In this document: positions 1 through 13,290 of the stretch, in pieces
Position numbering within the stretch: the first letter of the stretch is position 1
Layout of the letters: every line of letters starts with the position of its first letter
Assembly (NCBI GenBank): GCA_951804985.1
Contig: OX638130.1
Span: 126,865,593 to 126,929,592, forward strand
Reading direction: 5' to 3'
Source of the DNA: Dryomyza anilis
Lineage: Eukaryota > Arthropoda > Insecta > Diptera > Dryomyzidae
DNA length: 64,000 nt
Made by a program: the position numbers and the translations under genes
The notes under the pieces: model-generated
Seen by the model: the letters and a program-made list of their open reading frames with translations, nothing else
Database searches by the model: none
What the model was told of the DNA's origin: nothing

Positions 1-620
1 AATAAGAATTTAGCGCAGCTGCTCCCGATGCCTCTGCTGTTCCCGAGATGCCTCCGCCAGCACACCATAAATTATTCGCGTCGGAAGGAAGCGAGCGAGC
101 GCATGTTACATGCGGCACCCGCCGGAAGTGCACAATAACGGTTAGTCGGCTGATCCTGCGTTCGGCATGCTTGTAAAAATACACCGCAATGGATACCTCA
201 TGTTGTTGCAATAACAATACGCGAATATGCAACGAAAAATAATAAAAATCTTGAAGAGTTAAAATTTATTGCGTGCATGATTTATGCGCGGCGAAAGCAG
301 TAGCACGGCGTTGCCATATTGTCTCAGAATTTAATCGCACTTTTTACTGCTGCTGCTTCTTCTTCAAATCCTCAGCATAATTTTGCCGGCAAGTGCTTGA
401 ATAATAAACTCAACTCGAAAAGTCATTCGTCTTTTTGTGCGGCAAACAAGTGCGACATAATTTATAATTCCTGCAACTTGCAAAAAGTGCTGGAGTTGAA
501 TGAAGAAAAAGCAGCAGAGTAAAAAGTATAGGCGAGCAATTAGTTGGACATTCTGTACATTTTGATGACTACTGCTTCTGGCTGCAACCGGCAATGTCCG
601 GCAAAGTCCGGCAACACCAG
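1..620. other. GC-richer single-copy island
   Basis: No gene. Contains mixed-composition DNA such as GCGAGCGAGCGCATG and short CT/CA runs; small ORFs on both strands have no recognisable product. Probably intron or intergenic DNA. Confidence 0.5.
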
Positions 621-865
621 GCATGAATTATGCATGGCCTGAATTAAGATTAAGGCTTAACTCAAAATCGCTCTTTTTTTTCAGTTTTGCACTATTTCAT
701 TATTCTACTTTGTACAGTTTATTTAATTATTCAAGCAACTTAGAAATCAGTTGCATTAAAACATTAAAAATTAGTTTTTCATTGTATTTTTATTTTATAA
801 ATTACATATTTTTTATTAGTAAATGTAGTTTTTAGTAAGAACGTCATACATTTTCAGTTAGTTTT

Positions 866-1022
866 TAGTATAGATTTAAGTATAGATTTTAGTATAGATT
901 TTCGTATAGATTTTAGACGAATTTTTTTATATTTTCAGTTTGGAGTACAGGTTTTAGTATAGATCTTAGTATAGATTTTCGTAAAGATTTTCGTATAGAT
1001 TTTCGTATAGTTTTTAGTATAA
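866..1022. repeat. 12-bp minisatellite
   Basis: About a dozen imperfect copies of GTATAGATTTT(A/C), with breaks near 915-955. The overlapping ORF on the minus strand is not a gene. Confidence 0.75.
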
Positions 1023-2680
1023 TTTTTGTCTTATGACCTCTGAGATAAGAAACTTTTTGATATAATAAAATAATCCATTCTCGATCATGACACTAATAAA
1101 ATGTCTACTAGGAAAGCTAGTAAACCCATTAAAAAATGACCTCTGATTCCTTCGTTTGTACAGAACACGATTTCTCCAATGGACATCCGATACATACAAA
1201 TTCTATATAATTCGCAAGTCCTGATTTTTAATGCATACTCAGTTTTTCCTATTACGTAACGTTTTTATGAAAATTTACAATATATAACCCTGAATATTTA
1301 TGAACGTAGCCTTTATTAATAACAAAATAAATACATATATAGGGGAATCTGTTGTAAAGTGGGACATGGGGTAAAGTGGGAAATTACTATTTTTGGACAT
1401 GATTTTGTTAAAAACAATTGTCAAGTGCACATATGGTCGTAATCAAATTAATAGCTTTTTATTACATTTCGAAAATAAGTGAAAACATTGTTTTTGGACA
1501 TTTTTTAGAGTGTTCTATCAAAAGTGCGAATTTTTATTGTTTTTAATTGGTATGTTTAAAATAATCACATATACTATATCTTTTCAAATACAGACGGGTT
1601 TTTCAAATAATTAAACATTGTTTAAATGGTGCCAAGTTATGTTCAAATTGCGAAGTAGAAAACAGTTTTTGGACTAAAGTGGGAAACGTAATTCAAGCAT
1701 TGTTTGTTATAATTTTGGTGAAAATATTGTGTAATATGAATTATTTAATCGATGTAGCGAAGAATAAACTTCAATCGTGACCACAAACCAATAAAAAGCA
1801 AAATTTTGACTTCACCTGAGATACAAGCCCAGAAGCGAACCTTTAACAGGAAAAAATATATATCGGAAAATATAAACTTCATTAGAAGAATAAGAATTAT
1901 TTACAATTTGCACGAAGAAATTAAATTTCAATAATTCAACGAACTGTAATTTCTGCAAACGGCGGCCTGTATACTTGAATTTTTGAATTTTTGAAGTTTA
2001 ACACTTTACCCAAACATTTTTCAACGGGTACGAAATGGAGCTGTTTTGATCATGAACCAGTCTATGTTATCTCCCAAAAGAATTTAAAAAATTATTCAAA
2101 AGTATTTTTCAATAAAAAGTATAAACTTTTTTTTGTGATAATCTACTCGGGTTTATAAATCGCTGATTTTGTATATTGGTTACCATACCCAATTGGTTAC
2201 CAAAATTCAAATTGTTTAGTCCCTAAATTTAGGTATTCAAAAATAGTACGGAATGGACATCCCTAGTTGAAAGGCATATTTTGACAATAATAACCGATAA
2301 AAAAAGTTACTAATTTTGATCGTTAATTTTTACTATGTTCTTCATAACCAAAAATCATTTTCGTATTTATCAGTTGATTTGAAATACTAAAAAACATAAA
2401 ATTTTGTAAAAAAATAAACAAATTGTTGAGTTTAGATTCAAATATCTTACGAAAATTTCAAATATTAGTATTTGTTTGTATATTGCAAATAACTTCCACA
2501 TTTGTATGAAATACTGCGTTTTTTGGAATTTTTTTTGTAGTAGTAGATGAAATTTCTATAGCATAGTGTTATGGGGGAGAATTCTGCACAAAATTAGAAA
2601 AATATATGGGGGAGAATTCTGAACAAAATTAGAATTATATATATGACCAATTGTTTTTTTTTTCTTTTTTTTTTCTTTTT
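1023..2680. other. AT-rich DNA, no gene
   Basis: Unremarkable AT-rich sequence. GTAAAGTGGGA occurs twice at 1351-1382 with a related AAAGTGGGAAA at 1675, hinting at an old transposon remnant. ATGGGGGAGAATTCTG is doubled at 2571-2617. Confidence 0.5.
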
Positions 2681-2685
2681 TTTTA

Positions 2686-3262
2686 GGATTTTTTACAGAA
2701 AATGTAATGATACTATTCGATTCACCGAATATCAAGGACTCATAGGTGAAATTTCTGTATTTTTTGGAAATTCTTTATCTTCGAAACCGAGCGTTTTTTC
2801 AAAGTCACAGTTCAGAATTTCACAAATGGGCTACACTTGGTTTGGTTTATTCAATATAAAAAAATACTGGGATTTTTTACAGAAAATGTAATGATGCCAT
2901 TCGATTCACTAAATATCAAGGATTCATAGGTGAAATGTATGTAGCTTTGGAAATTCTTTATCTTCTAAACCGAGCGTTTTTTCAAGGTCACAGTTCAGAA
3001 TTTTTACAAATGGGCTACACTTGGTTTATTCTATATAAAAAAATACTGGGATTTTTTACAAAAAACGTAATGATGCCATTAGATTCATTGAATATCAATG
3101 ATTTATAGGTGAAATTTCTGTATCTTTGGAAATTCCTTATCTCCTAAACCGAGCGTTTTTTCAAGGTTCAGAACTTTTACAAATGGGCTACACTTGGTTT
3201 GGTTTATTCTATATAAAAAAAGACTGGGATTTTTTACAGAAAATGTAATGATGCCATTCGAT
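2686..3262. repeat. About 180-bp tandem repeat, three copies plus a stub
   Basis: GGATTTTTTACAGAAAATG begins at 2686, 2870, 3050 and 3227 (periods 184, 180, 177). Each unit includes CCGAGCGTTTTTTCAAG and AAATGGGCTACACTTGG. The last copy breaks off at about 3262. The 82-codon ORF at 2643-2891 is a by-product. Confidence 0.85.
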
Positions 3263-3380
3263 TCAATAGAAAAAAAGAGTGTGCAGTCAAAATCAGCATC
3301 CGTGAATTATAATAAAATTGATTTATGTCAAATACATTTTTCTCGTTTTGTTGAGTAATAATAATAATAGTTTGGCAATA

Positions 3381-3585
3381 CCATGGTTGAAGTATATACA
3401 GATTAGTTCATCTAGACAGATAGTTGGCATACAAAATGTTGAGAACACCAAGAAAATAATATTGAAAATAAAACAATTAACTGTCATTTTAAATTTTTTG
3501 TAAAGGGACTTTCAAACAGTTTTCAAAAAAAGTAAATGGCGCCTGAATTTTGAAAGATGACAACCTGTATATACTTCAACCATGG
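3381..3585. repeat. Perfect 21-bp inverted repeat (possible small MITE)
   Basis: CCATGGTTGAAGTATATACA(G) at 3381-3401 recurs exactly inverted at 3565-3585 with 163 bp between. The sequence just outside the right arm (GGCGCTACAG) recurs at the 3' end of the SINE-like element near 24096. No target duplication seen. Confidence 0.55.
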
Positions 3586-3589
3586 GCGC

Positions 3590-5285
3590 TACAGTTCTGT
3601 ATAGAACTTCGGCCGAACTCTATAGCACAAATGTCCGATTTCCAGTTCACAACATACCATATCCATTTCCATGCAGACTTTGTAAATTAGCTTACTTTTA
3701 ACCCAATAACTATCCACCAAAGACATAATACTATTTGACAACAAAATTATCTTTGAGCAGTCTAATAATTCCTCTTGATTTTTTCAAAGATTGCTCAATT
3801 CATTATTATTATTGTACCCAATAGTCATTAATGGATCAAACCTTTGCAAAATTAACTGGATATTAAAATTTAATTTTATTGATAAATATTATAAAGAAAC
3901 AGTTGTTAAATTTTATGTTTTAATGTCATTCGAAAGATTAAGTAGAATTTCTAATTTATTCAAAGAACCAATAAAATCATAATTTAAAATGTAGTATTAA
4001 TATTATTTCTTTTCAGTGATATAAAATAATACAAATTTATTAAGAGTTGAGATTTAATTCGCTGTAAGCATTTTCGAATTAAGTACTTCATTAACTCATG
4101 CAACAAATCCCATAATAAATATATTTTTCCATGTTAATTAATTAACTGCAGCTCGACACCTCCATCGGCGGATAATACAATAAAATATTATAAATTGTTG
4201 ACTTAATTGGCTGTCATCACTCATGCCGGCTCTTTTGTGAACTTATGTTTTGTACCAAAAATCGCACATAATCCCCAGATCATGTTGGAATATATAATAA
4301 AAAACACGACTCTACATAAAATACAAACTGTTGACAACTATTAAAACGCATTCAAATGCACATCACGACGACAGATCTTTTTTGTTATTTGTGAAAAGGG
4401 GGACAGAATTTAGAGAGAGAGAGCATAGAACTCCAGGGAATTAATTTAAAAATAATGCAGACTCAGCTGAGTGCACGCGGCATGTTTATGTGGCAGCACT
4501 GTGCTGTGCGGTGCAGTGCGGCGCGTCGCTGCTTTACGATGCCTCGTTTTTTCGGCTGCTTTTGGCAGCACTTCAACACGTGCTGCTCGTGTTCGTGTTC
4601 GTGCTCATGTTCGTGTGTTATTTTTGGGTCGTTGCCTCATTCTTAATAGCGAAATTCCAACAACGTAGACTAATCGTTTTTCTTCGCACCTTGGCAGACG
4701 GACGGCACACAAAGGGGTCAGTGTTGCCAGGAACAAAAAGTGCCGCACATTGCAACACTGCAGCATGTTGCAGTTGGTGCAGGTGCGACAATGTAGAGTT
4801 GCTATGGTTATTGTTGCTGCCGATGCTCCAAATGTTGTTTTTGTTGCATTCACCACTCTCAACAATTGCTGTAAAGTGGCAACGTCCTGACCAGTGATGC
4901 GTTGGAATTTCATTAAAAGCGCTCAATGCAATTTTATTATGTACGAAACGAGCAAAAATTGTTGAATTTTATTTATTTCAAGACAAGTGTTTTTTTTTAA
5001 TAAACCATGAGCTGCAGAAACAAGCTGAAAATGCTTTATTCATTATGCTGGCATTAACGAATGGTTGTTGCCTGTAAAGGATTCCACAGTCGCTGCGAAA
5101 GTACACAATTGATGAGAGAGTCCAATATTAATCTGGAGGGTTCTTATTACATTTCAAGCACAACAGACATCCAAAAATTGCAGAGTTGTGCGATATTACG
5201 AATGTGAAATTTCATTTCAACACAATATTTCAATCTTCAGTAAAAATCTTTTGAATTTCATTGAATCTGATTGCTTAAAATTTAA
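3590..5285. other. AT-rich DNA with a CAG/TGC-rich island at 4440-4910
   Basis: The island has several overlapping frames of about 60-135 codons on both strands with Cys/Leu-rich content, typical of TGC/GTT-rich intron DNA and not of a protein. A GAGAGAGAGA run is at about 4412. Nothing else seen. Confidence 0.5.
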
Positions 5286-5289
5286 TTTT

Positions 5290-7030
5290 AGCTATAAATA
5301 AAAGTTTTAATTAAAAATTCAATTTTTTTTACTAAAAATTCAATGTTTTACTCAAAATAAAACTTTCCACTAAAAAAAATAAAAAAAAATATATATTTTT
5401 CAATCTAAATTAATTTTTCACAAATAATTCAATTTTTCACTAAAATATAAATCAAATTTTTCTGTAGAAATTCAAATTTTCACTAAAAATTCAATTTTTC
5501 ACTAAAAATTCAATTTAAACACTAAAAATTCAAGTTTTGACAAAAATTTCAATTTTTCACTGAAAATTCAATTTCTCACTAAAAATTCAACTTTTTACTA
5601 AAAATTTAATTTCTCACTAAATACGCAATTTTTCGCTAAAAATTATCTTTTTCTCTGAAAATTTCATTTTCACTTAAAATTAAATTTTTCAATTTATCAC
5701 TAAAAATTCAATTTTTCACTAAAAATTCAGTTTTTAAAAATTTTAATTTTTCACTGAAAATTCAATTTTTCACTAAAAATTCAATTTTTCACAAAAGAAA
5801 TCAAATTTTCACTAAAAATTAAATTTTTCACTAAAAATTCAAATTTTCACTGAAAATTCTATTTTTCACTAAAAATTCAATTATTCAATTTTTCACTAAA
5901 AAAAATCAATTTTTTAAAAAAATTGAATTTTTCACTAATATTCTATATTAAATTTTTCACTAAAAATTCAAATTTTCACTAAAAATTCAATTTTTCACTA
6001 AAAATTCAATTTTTCACTAAAAATTCAATTTTTCACTAAAAATTCAATTTTTCACTAAAAATTCAAATTTTCACTAAAAATTCAATTTTTCACTAAGAAA
6101 TTCAATTTTTCACTAAAAATTCAATTTTTCACTAAAAATTCAATTTTTCACTAAAAATTCAATTTTTCACTAAAAATTCAATTTTTCACTAAAAATTCAA
6201 TTTTTCACTAAAAATTCAATTTTTCACTAAAAATTCAACTTTTCAATAAAAATTCAAATTTTCACTAAAAATTCAATTTTTCACTAAAAATTTAAATTTT
6301 CAATAAAAATTAAAATTTTCACTAAAAATTAAAATTTTCATTATAAATTATAATTTTCACTAAAAATTAAATTTTTCACTAAAAATTCAATTTAATCACT
6401 AAAAATTCAAGTTTTGACAAAAATTTCAATTTTTCACTGAAAATTCAATTTTTCACTAAAAATTCAATTTTCACTAAAAATTCAATTTTCACTAAAAATT
6501 AAAATTTTCACTAAAAATTCAATTTTTCACTAAAAATTCAATGTTTCACTAAAAAATTCAATTTTTCACTAAAAATTCAATTTTTCACATTAAAAATTTA
6601 ATTTTTCACATTAAAAATTTAATTTTTCTCTAAAAATTAATTTTTTCATTAAAATTAAATTTTCACTAAAAATTCAATTTTTCACTAAAAATTCAATTTT
6701 TCACTAAAAATTCAATTTTTTACTAAAAATTCAATTTTTCACTAAAAATTCAAATTTCACTGAAAATTCATTTTTTCATTAAAATTAAATTTTCACTAAA
6801 AATTCAATTTTTAAATTATAATTCAATTTTTTACTAATAAATTCAATTATTCACAAAAAATGCAATTTTTCACTAAAAATTCAATTTTTCGCAAAAATTA
6901 AAAATTTTCATATATTCAATTTTTTCATTAGAATCGAAAATTTCACTAAAAATTAAATTTTTTACTTAATAATCAATTTGTCACTAAAAATTCCATTTTA
7001 TCAAAAAAATCTATTTTCATTAAAAATTAA
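5290..7030. repeat. 19-bp satellite array (orientation A)
   Basis: Near-perfect runs of TTCAATTTTTCACTAAAAA, cleanest at about 5940-6240, decaying at both edges. About 90 units. Same monomer as the array at 31.9-32.9 kb but inverted. Confidence 0.95.
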
Positions 7031-8750
7031 ATTATTCTCTAAAAATACCTTTTATTGCCAAGAATTTCTATGTTGAGAAATTAAATATTTCATTTTAATT
7101 AAAATGTAAAAAATAATAAAAAAATATATATATTTTGTTTGTTTTCATTATTAATTAAATTTATGTACTGCATAGCAGGTGTTTAATATTATCGCATTAG
7201 ACATCAGCGCCCTCTGAAATAATGAACACAATATTTTTATGAATTTCCATTAAATTCCGCAAAACGACATCAACAACATGCGACGCATTGCAAGGCTCGA
7301 ATTGTTTTTCAAATTAATTTCGACAGCAATTAATATGCAAAATATGTCATAAATATTTAATAAACACTTTGGCTGTTTGTAGTTGGTGTGTTTTACGTAT
7401 GCGTTTTAAATGTTTAACATGGCGCAACACAAAACAAAACATTTGAAATATGCGCTAATCGTGAAATATGACAACCGCAAATCATGCTTCTTAGAGCACA
7501 AAATTAAATTTAAATTGAAAATTTCAGTTAAAATGCTTATTTAGTTGCGCTACACAAGAAGTTACATTGAACTCCACATAACTCGTCATTATTAATTGCA
7601 GCACATGCGGCTTCAAACAGATTCAATTAAATGCAACCGTTGAATGCGGCTTTAGCTGGACGGAATGTTGCTGCCAACGACTTCCGTTCTTGGCTGCTGT
7701 TGCGCACAACAACAACAAGAATAACAGCAACATCAGCAGTAGCAGCACCGCAAACACACCGCGCCCTGCAGATGTTGCCAGTTGCAACCGGAAGCAACGT
7801 TAACTGCTGTCGGATATCCGCCTGTGTTGCCATGCTGCACGTTCAACGTTTCAACGTAAAACATAAATATTTGCAGCAACAACATCAAACGAAGCTGCAG
7901 CAACACTAAAAATAGCAGCAACTATAATAATGAGCACAGCAACACCTTGCAGCAACAACAACTATTAAAACAGCAGCAGCAACACAAACAGACAGACAGA
8001 CATCGTTTGAGTAGCAACAACTCCTCGCACAGCGGAAATGCAATTGAAAGGATTTTCCATTCGAACAGCTCGTTAATTTGTCGGATGTGCTGCCAGATTG
8101 AGCGAAAATGCGTTGCACGTTGCTGCCACCAACGCCGTCACCCTTCGTGTACGCTGCCTCATGGGTCGTTGCAGTACATCGTGTTTGGCCACACGTTATG
8201 TCGTCGTCGTCGTTGTTGCCTCGTCGTCTCCTTTGTACTTCCTGTGCTGTGCTAAGTGAGAAATTTGTTGCGTGCTGTGTTCGCTGTCGTTGCTGCAGCT
8301 GTTGTTGCTGCCTCTGAATTTGTTAATGTTGTTGGTAAATTTGCTTTCGTTGCTGTTGCTTTTGTTGTTGTGTTTGCAGTTTAAATCGAGTGCTTATTCA
8401 AGATGTCACCGTGACACAAATCGTTTGTATATAATTCGTAAGTATTTTTTTTTGATTTTTGAGTATTAAATAGTAAGTGTTAATTTATATTTGTGTCAAA
8501 TAAATAAATCAGTAACAGTTTTGGGATAGTACGTAGTCGCTGGTATTGAATCTGAAATCCGTTTTTAAAAAAGACATCTGTGTTAGTCCCAATTTGAAGT
8601 TAAATTTATATAACATGGATTCAAGAATTCAGAATTCAGAACTACAAATTTCTGAATTTCTAAAATCAAGATTATAAAAATGCAATAAAGTTCTCTTTAC
8701 CTGGGTTTGAAAGCAAAGGCAGTAAAGTACAAACTCTCACTTGGTAGAGT
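7030..8750. other. Spacer with CAG/CAA-rich island (7550-8400)
   Basis: CAGCAACAAC- and GTTGTTGCTG-rich DNA with frames open on both strands; no product recognised. Likely intronic regulatory or simple-sequence DNA. Confidence 0.5.
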
Positions 8751-8751
8751 T

Positions 8752-9290
8752 CTGTTGTCGAGAAGAAGCACAATGTTTTTTACATTACATAGCGATGCTT
8801 TGAAAGGAAGCTATATTTGTTATTATTTCAGTGAAATACTTTAAATTAAAGCAACACTATATGTTTTTGTTGAAACATGGAAATAATTTCACTACTTGTT
8901 TTTGAAATGCTTCAGAATTTTTGCATCTTTTTCTCTTTGCTAAAACAAGGACAAAATAAAAGCTAATATTTTTAAAAAGCAAAGAGCAAGAGTTTTGGAA
9001 TCAAGACAGCATTTAAAATGCAAAGTGAAGTTTTTTTAGTTTCACTTGTTATTGCTTTGTTGTCGAGAGGAAGCAAACGTTTTTTTTAACATTACATAGC
9101 GATGCTTTAAAAGGAAGTTAAATTTGTAATTAGTTCAGAGAAATATTTTAAATGAAAGCAATGCTATATGTTTTTGTTGAAAAATTTTAAAATAGGAAAA
9201 TAATTTCACTACTTGTTTTTGAAATGCTTCAGATTATTTGCATCTTTTGCTATTTGCTAAAACAAGGACAAAATAAAAGCGAATGTTTTT
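8752..9290. repeat. Direct duplication, about 306-bp spacing
   Basis: The block with TACATTACATAGCGATGCTT and CACTACTTGTTTTTGAAATG occurs twice (about 8752-8990 and 9058-9290). It leads into the 41-bp repeats, so the array probably grew from this unit's end. Confidence 0.75.
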
Positions 9291-10600
9291 GAATCTCTAC
9301 CGAATTTAAAATACAAAGAGCAAGAGTTTTGGAGCTTTAGTATTGAATATCACACTGCATATAAAAAGCAAAGAGCGAGAGTTTTGAAATCGACGCAGCA
9401 TTTAACAAGCAAAGAGCAAGAGTTTTGGAATCGAACCAGCAAGTGCAGTGTGAGAGTTTTGTTATCAAGACATCATTTAAAAAGCAAAGAGCAAGAGTTT
9501 TGGAATCAAGGCAGTATTTTAAATGCAAAGTGTGAATGATTTTAAATCGAGACATCATTTTAAAAGAAAAGAGCTAGAGTAATGAATTTCACACTAAATT
9601 TAAAAAGCAAAGAGCAAGAGTTTTGTCTACGACACATCGTTTAAAGAGCAAAAAGCGAGAGTTTTGAAATAGAGACAGCATTTAAAAAGCAAAGAGCGAG
9701 AGTTTTGGAATCTAAGCATCATTTAGCAAGCAAAGTGTGAGTGTTTTGTTATCGAGACATCATTTAAAAAGCAAATAGAGATAGTTCTGAAGACATCATT
9801 TAAAAAGCGCAACAGTTTTGAAATCGAGGCAGCATTTAATCGAGAGAGCATTAAAAAACCAAAGTGCGAGAGTTTTGGAATTGGGATTGTATTTTAAAAC
9901 TAAAAAACGAGAGTTTTGGAATCGACACAGTATTTAAATAGAAAAGAGCCAGAGTATTGAATTTCACACATAATTTAAAAAGCAAAGAGCGAGAGTTTTG
10001 TAATCGAAACATCATTTTAAAAGCAATTAGAGACAGTTCTGGAAACAAGACATCATTTAAAAAGCGGAGACATCATTTAAATAGCAAAAGGCTAGAGTTT
10101 TGGCATCGAGGCAGCATTTAAAAGGCAAAGAGCAAGAGTTTTGGAATCAAAGCAAGCGAAGTGTAAGAATTTTATTATCGAGACATAATTTTGAAAACAA
10201 ATAGAGAGAGAGTTCTGAAAACAAGACAACATTTAAAAAGCGCAACAGTTTTGAAATCGAGGCAGCATTTGAAAAACCAAAGATCGATTGTTTTAGAATC
10301 AAAATTGTATTTTAAAACCAAAAAGCGAGAGTTTTAGAATCGACAAAGCATTTAAAAAGAATAGAGCAATAGTTTTGGAATCGAGACAGCATTTAAACTA
10401 AATTATATGGCAAACAATTTTGTTTATCCTATAAAACCATTAAAAGTCTAAGTCGCAAAGAGCAATAGTTTTAGAATCGAGACATCATTTAAAGAGCAAC
10501 ACATTTTAAACTGCAACGACCTAGAATTTTGAAATCGAGAAGGAGCTTTTAAAGAGCAAAGAGCAAGAGTTTTGAAATTGGTCAAGCCATTTAAACTCTG
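9290..10600. repeat. About 41-bp minisatellite
   Basis: Diverged copies of GCAAAGAGCGAGAGTTTTGG-AATCGAGACAGCATTTAAAAA (for instance starts at 9368 and 9409), about 30 units with deletions. ORFs on the minus strand with a DSKTLALC-type repeat are translations of this DNA, not genes. Confidence 0.88.
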
Positions 10601-11960
10601 TTCTATACAAAATCTTTATTTAAATAACAAAATTTAGATTTAATTTGAATTATATTGTGTTTCTAATCGAACCATTGTATAAATTATAAATTCGTCTCAA
10701 GTTCTATTTTTAGCGGCTGAGTTTGTAAAAGTTGGATTTGACTTATTTCGTTATTCCGTTAAAATTGAATATGTAAGTTTTAAAAAAATATTTTTTGAAT
10801 CACATTTAAAGCTCTTAGATCCACTGTGCGCACTGACCGACCGACCACTGGCCACGCTAACTCCCGCCGCAACAAAGTCAAAATGTTCAAGTAAATATTT
10901 TCGTTCAGCTCATCAATTCGTCGTGTTTGCTTTCACTGAATTTGACCCAGTTTCGCATGAATTGCGTTGCTACTGCTCCTGCTCTTGCTGCTGCTGCAGC
11001 GGTAGTAGTAGTTGTTGTTGTTGGTATTACTGTTACTGCCGCTACAAGGTTTGCCATTTTGATTCAATAGAGCGGAAGTGGCTTTTATTGCTTGCAGCTG
11101 CAGTGCACTTCCGGTTGTGTTTGTCGTAAAATTTGCTCGTTTGCGCGAATTATGCTTCATTTCTTCGTTCATTTCTTTCGTCGTCGTTGCTCTAGGACTT
11201 TTAGGACTTTGGCGGTGTGTGCTGCAGACGGACGGCTGAACAGACAGACGAAGGCGTGCTGCGACTGAATGAGTGGCAGTAAAAAGCAACGTTGCATACA
11301 TAAAGCGTGGTTAGAAAAATGATTATGCCGCGACAATGGAGTGATTTCCGTATTTCTTCAATGGCCGTTCAATTGGAATTCAAAGCCGCTTAGTTAAACA
11401 ATGCCATTGAGCGATGAAAGGTGGCAACACGTAGCATTTATGTGTGATATATAAAAAGTGTTTAAGTTCACTTTCAGCAAATAGTAATATTTTATTGATT
11501 TTTAATAAAATTTATTTACTATGGTTGAATGTTTAAAATAAATGTTTAATGTATAAAATAAAGGAATACAAAATTGTGTATCATTTATTTTTTTAGATCC
11601 TTCATTTTTTCATTTTACTTTTAAAACCTGTAAAAACATTTATCTAAAAATGTCTGTAAAATTAGTATTTCGATATAGAAATTAATTAAATCACTCCTAA
11701 AATTGTCTCTAAAAAGAATTTCATTTTAGGTAAGTTTTCGTGTTTTGAAAGGAATTAATTTATAGAACTCTCAAGCACTTTAAATCTTTTTTGAAAGAGA
11801 CTAATAAAAAAAATTAATTTAAAAAATGTTCTCAAAAAATGGATTACGCTAAAATTCTTAATCTATTGAAATACTATTTACTTAAAACATTTCTAAACTT
11901 GTATCTAAAATAATATAAAAGACTATTATTTAGTACCCGGGATGCGCATCGGGTTTTTGC
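10600..11960. other. Spacer with GC-richer island (10810-11420)
   Basis: TGCTGCTGCAGCGG and GTTGTTGTTG runs, CGTCGTCG motif; ORFs on both strands overlap fully, which argues against coding. Confidence 0.5.
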
Positions 11961-13290
11961 GTTTTATTTTTGTTTTTTTTTTACATTTTTTCAGCATTTA
12001 ATTGCGGTGACAAGTTTTGTGAACTATAAAAAAAGGAATAAAAATGAGACTTGTTTTCAATTTTTTGTTGGATTTTCTATAATTTTAATTTAAATGTTTT
12101 TATTCTTTTGTTGTTTTGTGTTGTGTTCGTGTTTTTACTTTTGATTTATATTTCTTTTCTTAGTGTTTTTGCTTCGGTTTTTCTTTTTGTGTTTATCATT
12201 TATTTTTGTTTGTTTGAGTTTTTTGTGTTTCTCCTGTATTTGTTTTATTTTTACTATTCTTTAATTTTTTTTTGTTTCTTTTTCTTATTTTATTTACGAT
12301 TTTAATTTTGTTTTTGAGATTTTATATCATTTTTGTTTTTGGGGTTTCCCTTTTTTGCATTGTTTTTTCCCCCTTTTTTTTTTGATTTTTGTGTTTGTGT
12401 TATTGTTTTTGGATTTTTTATTTTCCCTTTGTGTTTGCTTTTGTTTTTGCATAATAGATTTTGTTTTTGATTTAGCTTTTGATTTCATTTTTCGCTTTTG
12501 TTTTTTGTTTGTTGGTTTTGCTTTTGTTTTTGCATTTTTAATTTCACCTTTGTGATTGTTTTCATTTTTTGCAGTATAGCTTTTATTTTTATTTTTGATT
12601 TTGTTTGTGTTGTTTTTGTGTTTGTATTTTTTTTGTTTGTTATTTTTCTTTATTTTGTTTTTGATTTTGTGTTTTTGTTTTTTCATTTCTTTTATTTTAC
12701 CTTTGTGTTTGCTTTTGTTTTTTGCATCGTAGACTTTGTTTTTGCTTTTGTGTTCATGCTTTTATTTTTCGCTTTTGTTTTTGTGTTTTTGGTTTTTTTT
12801 GGTATGCTTTTTGCATAATAGATTTTGTTTTTGATTTAGCTTTAGCTTTCATTTTTCGCTTTTGTTTTTTGGTTTTGCTTTTTTTTTTGCATTTTTAATT
12901 TCACCTTTGTGATTGTTTTCGTTTTTTGCAGTATAGCTTTTATTTTTGATTTTGTTTTTGCATTTTTTTGTGTTTGTATTTTTGCTTTTGTATTTTTTTT
13001 TTGGTTTTGTGTTTTTGGTTTTGCATTTTTTATTTTACCTTTGTGATTGATTTCGGTTTTTGCAGTATAGCTTTTGTTTTTTTTTATTGTATTTTTGCTT
13101 TTTTTTTATTTTTTACCTTTGTTTGCTTTTGTATTTTTTTTTTAGTATTGTGCTGTTGTTTTTTTTTTGTGATTTTTTGAAGCAAAAACTTCTCTTTTTG
13201 TGTTTTTGCTTTTATTTATGTGATTCTGTTTTTGTTTTCGATTTTGATTTCGCTCTTGTTTTTGTGTCTTTGCTTTTGATTCTTAAATAA
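11960..13290. repeat. T-rich low-complexity tract (TTTTTGTG / TTTTTGCT units)
   Basis: 1.3 kb of TTTTTGCTTTTGTTTTTGTG-like DNA. A block of about 150 bp with GCATAATAGATTTTG is duplicated 364 bp apart (12449 and 12813), and CCTTTGTGATTG..TTTTGCAGTATAGC recurs three times. Phe/Leu-rich and Lys-rich ORFs here are compositional. Confidence 0.85.

Noticed and set aside
4490..4897. 135-codon plus-strand ORF
   Set aside because: Leu/Cys-rich from TGC/GTT repeats, with two overlapping 102-codon frames on the other strand.
12051..13290. Phe/Leu-rich plus-strand and Lys-rich minus-strand ORFs
   Set aside because: Purely compositional result of a TTTTTG-rich tract, open on both strands.
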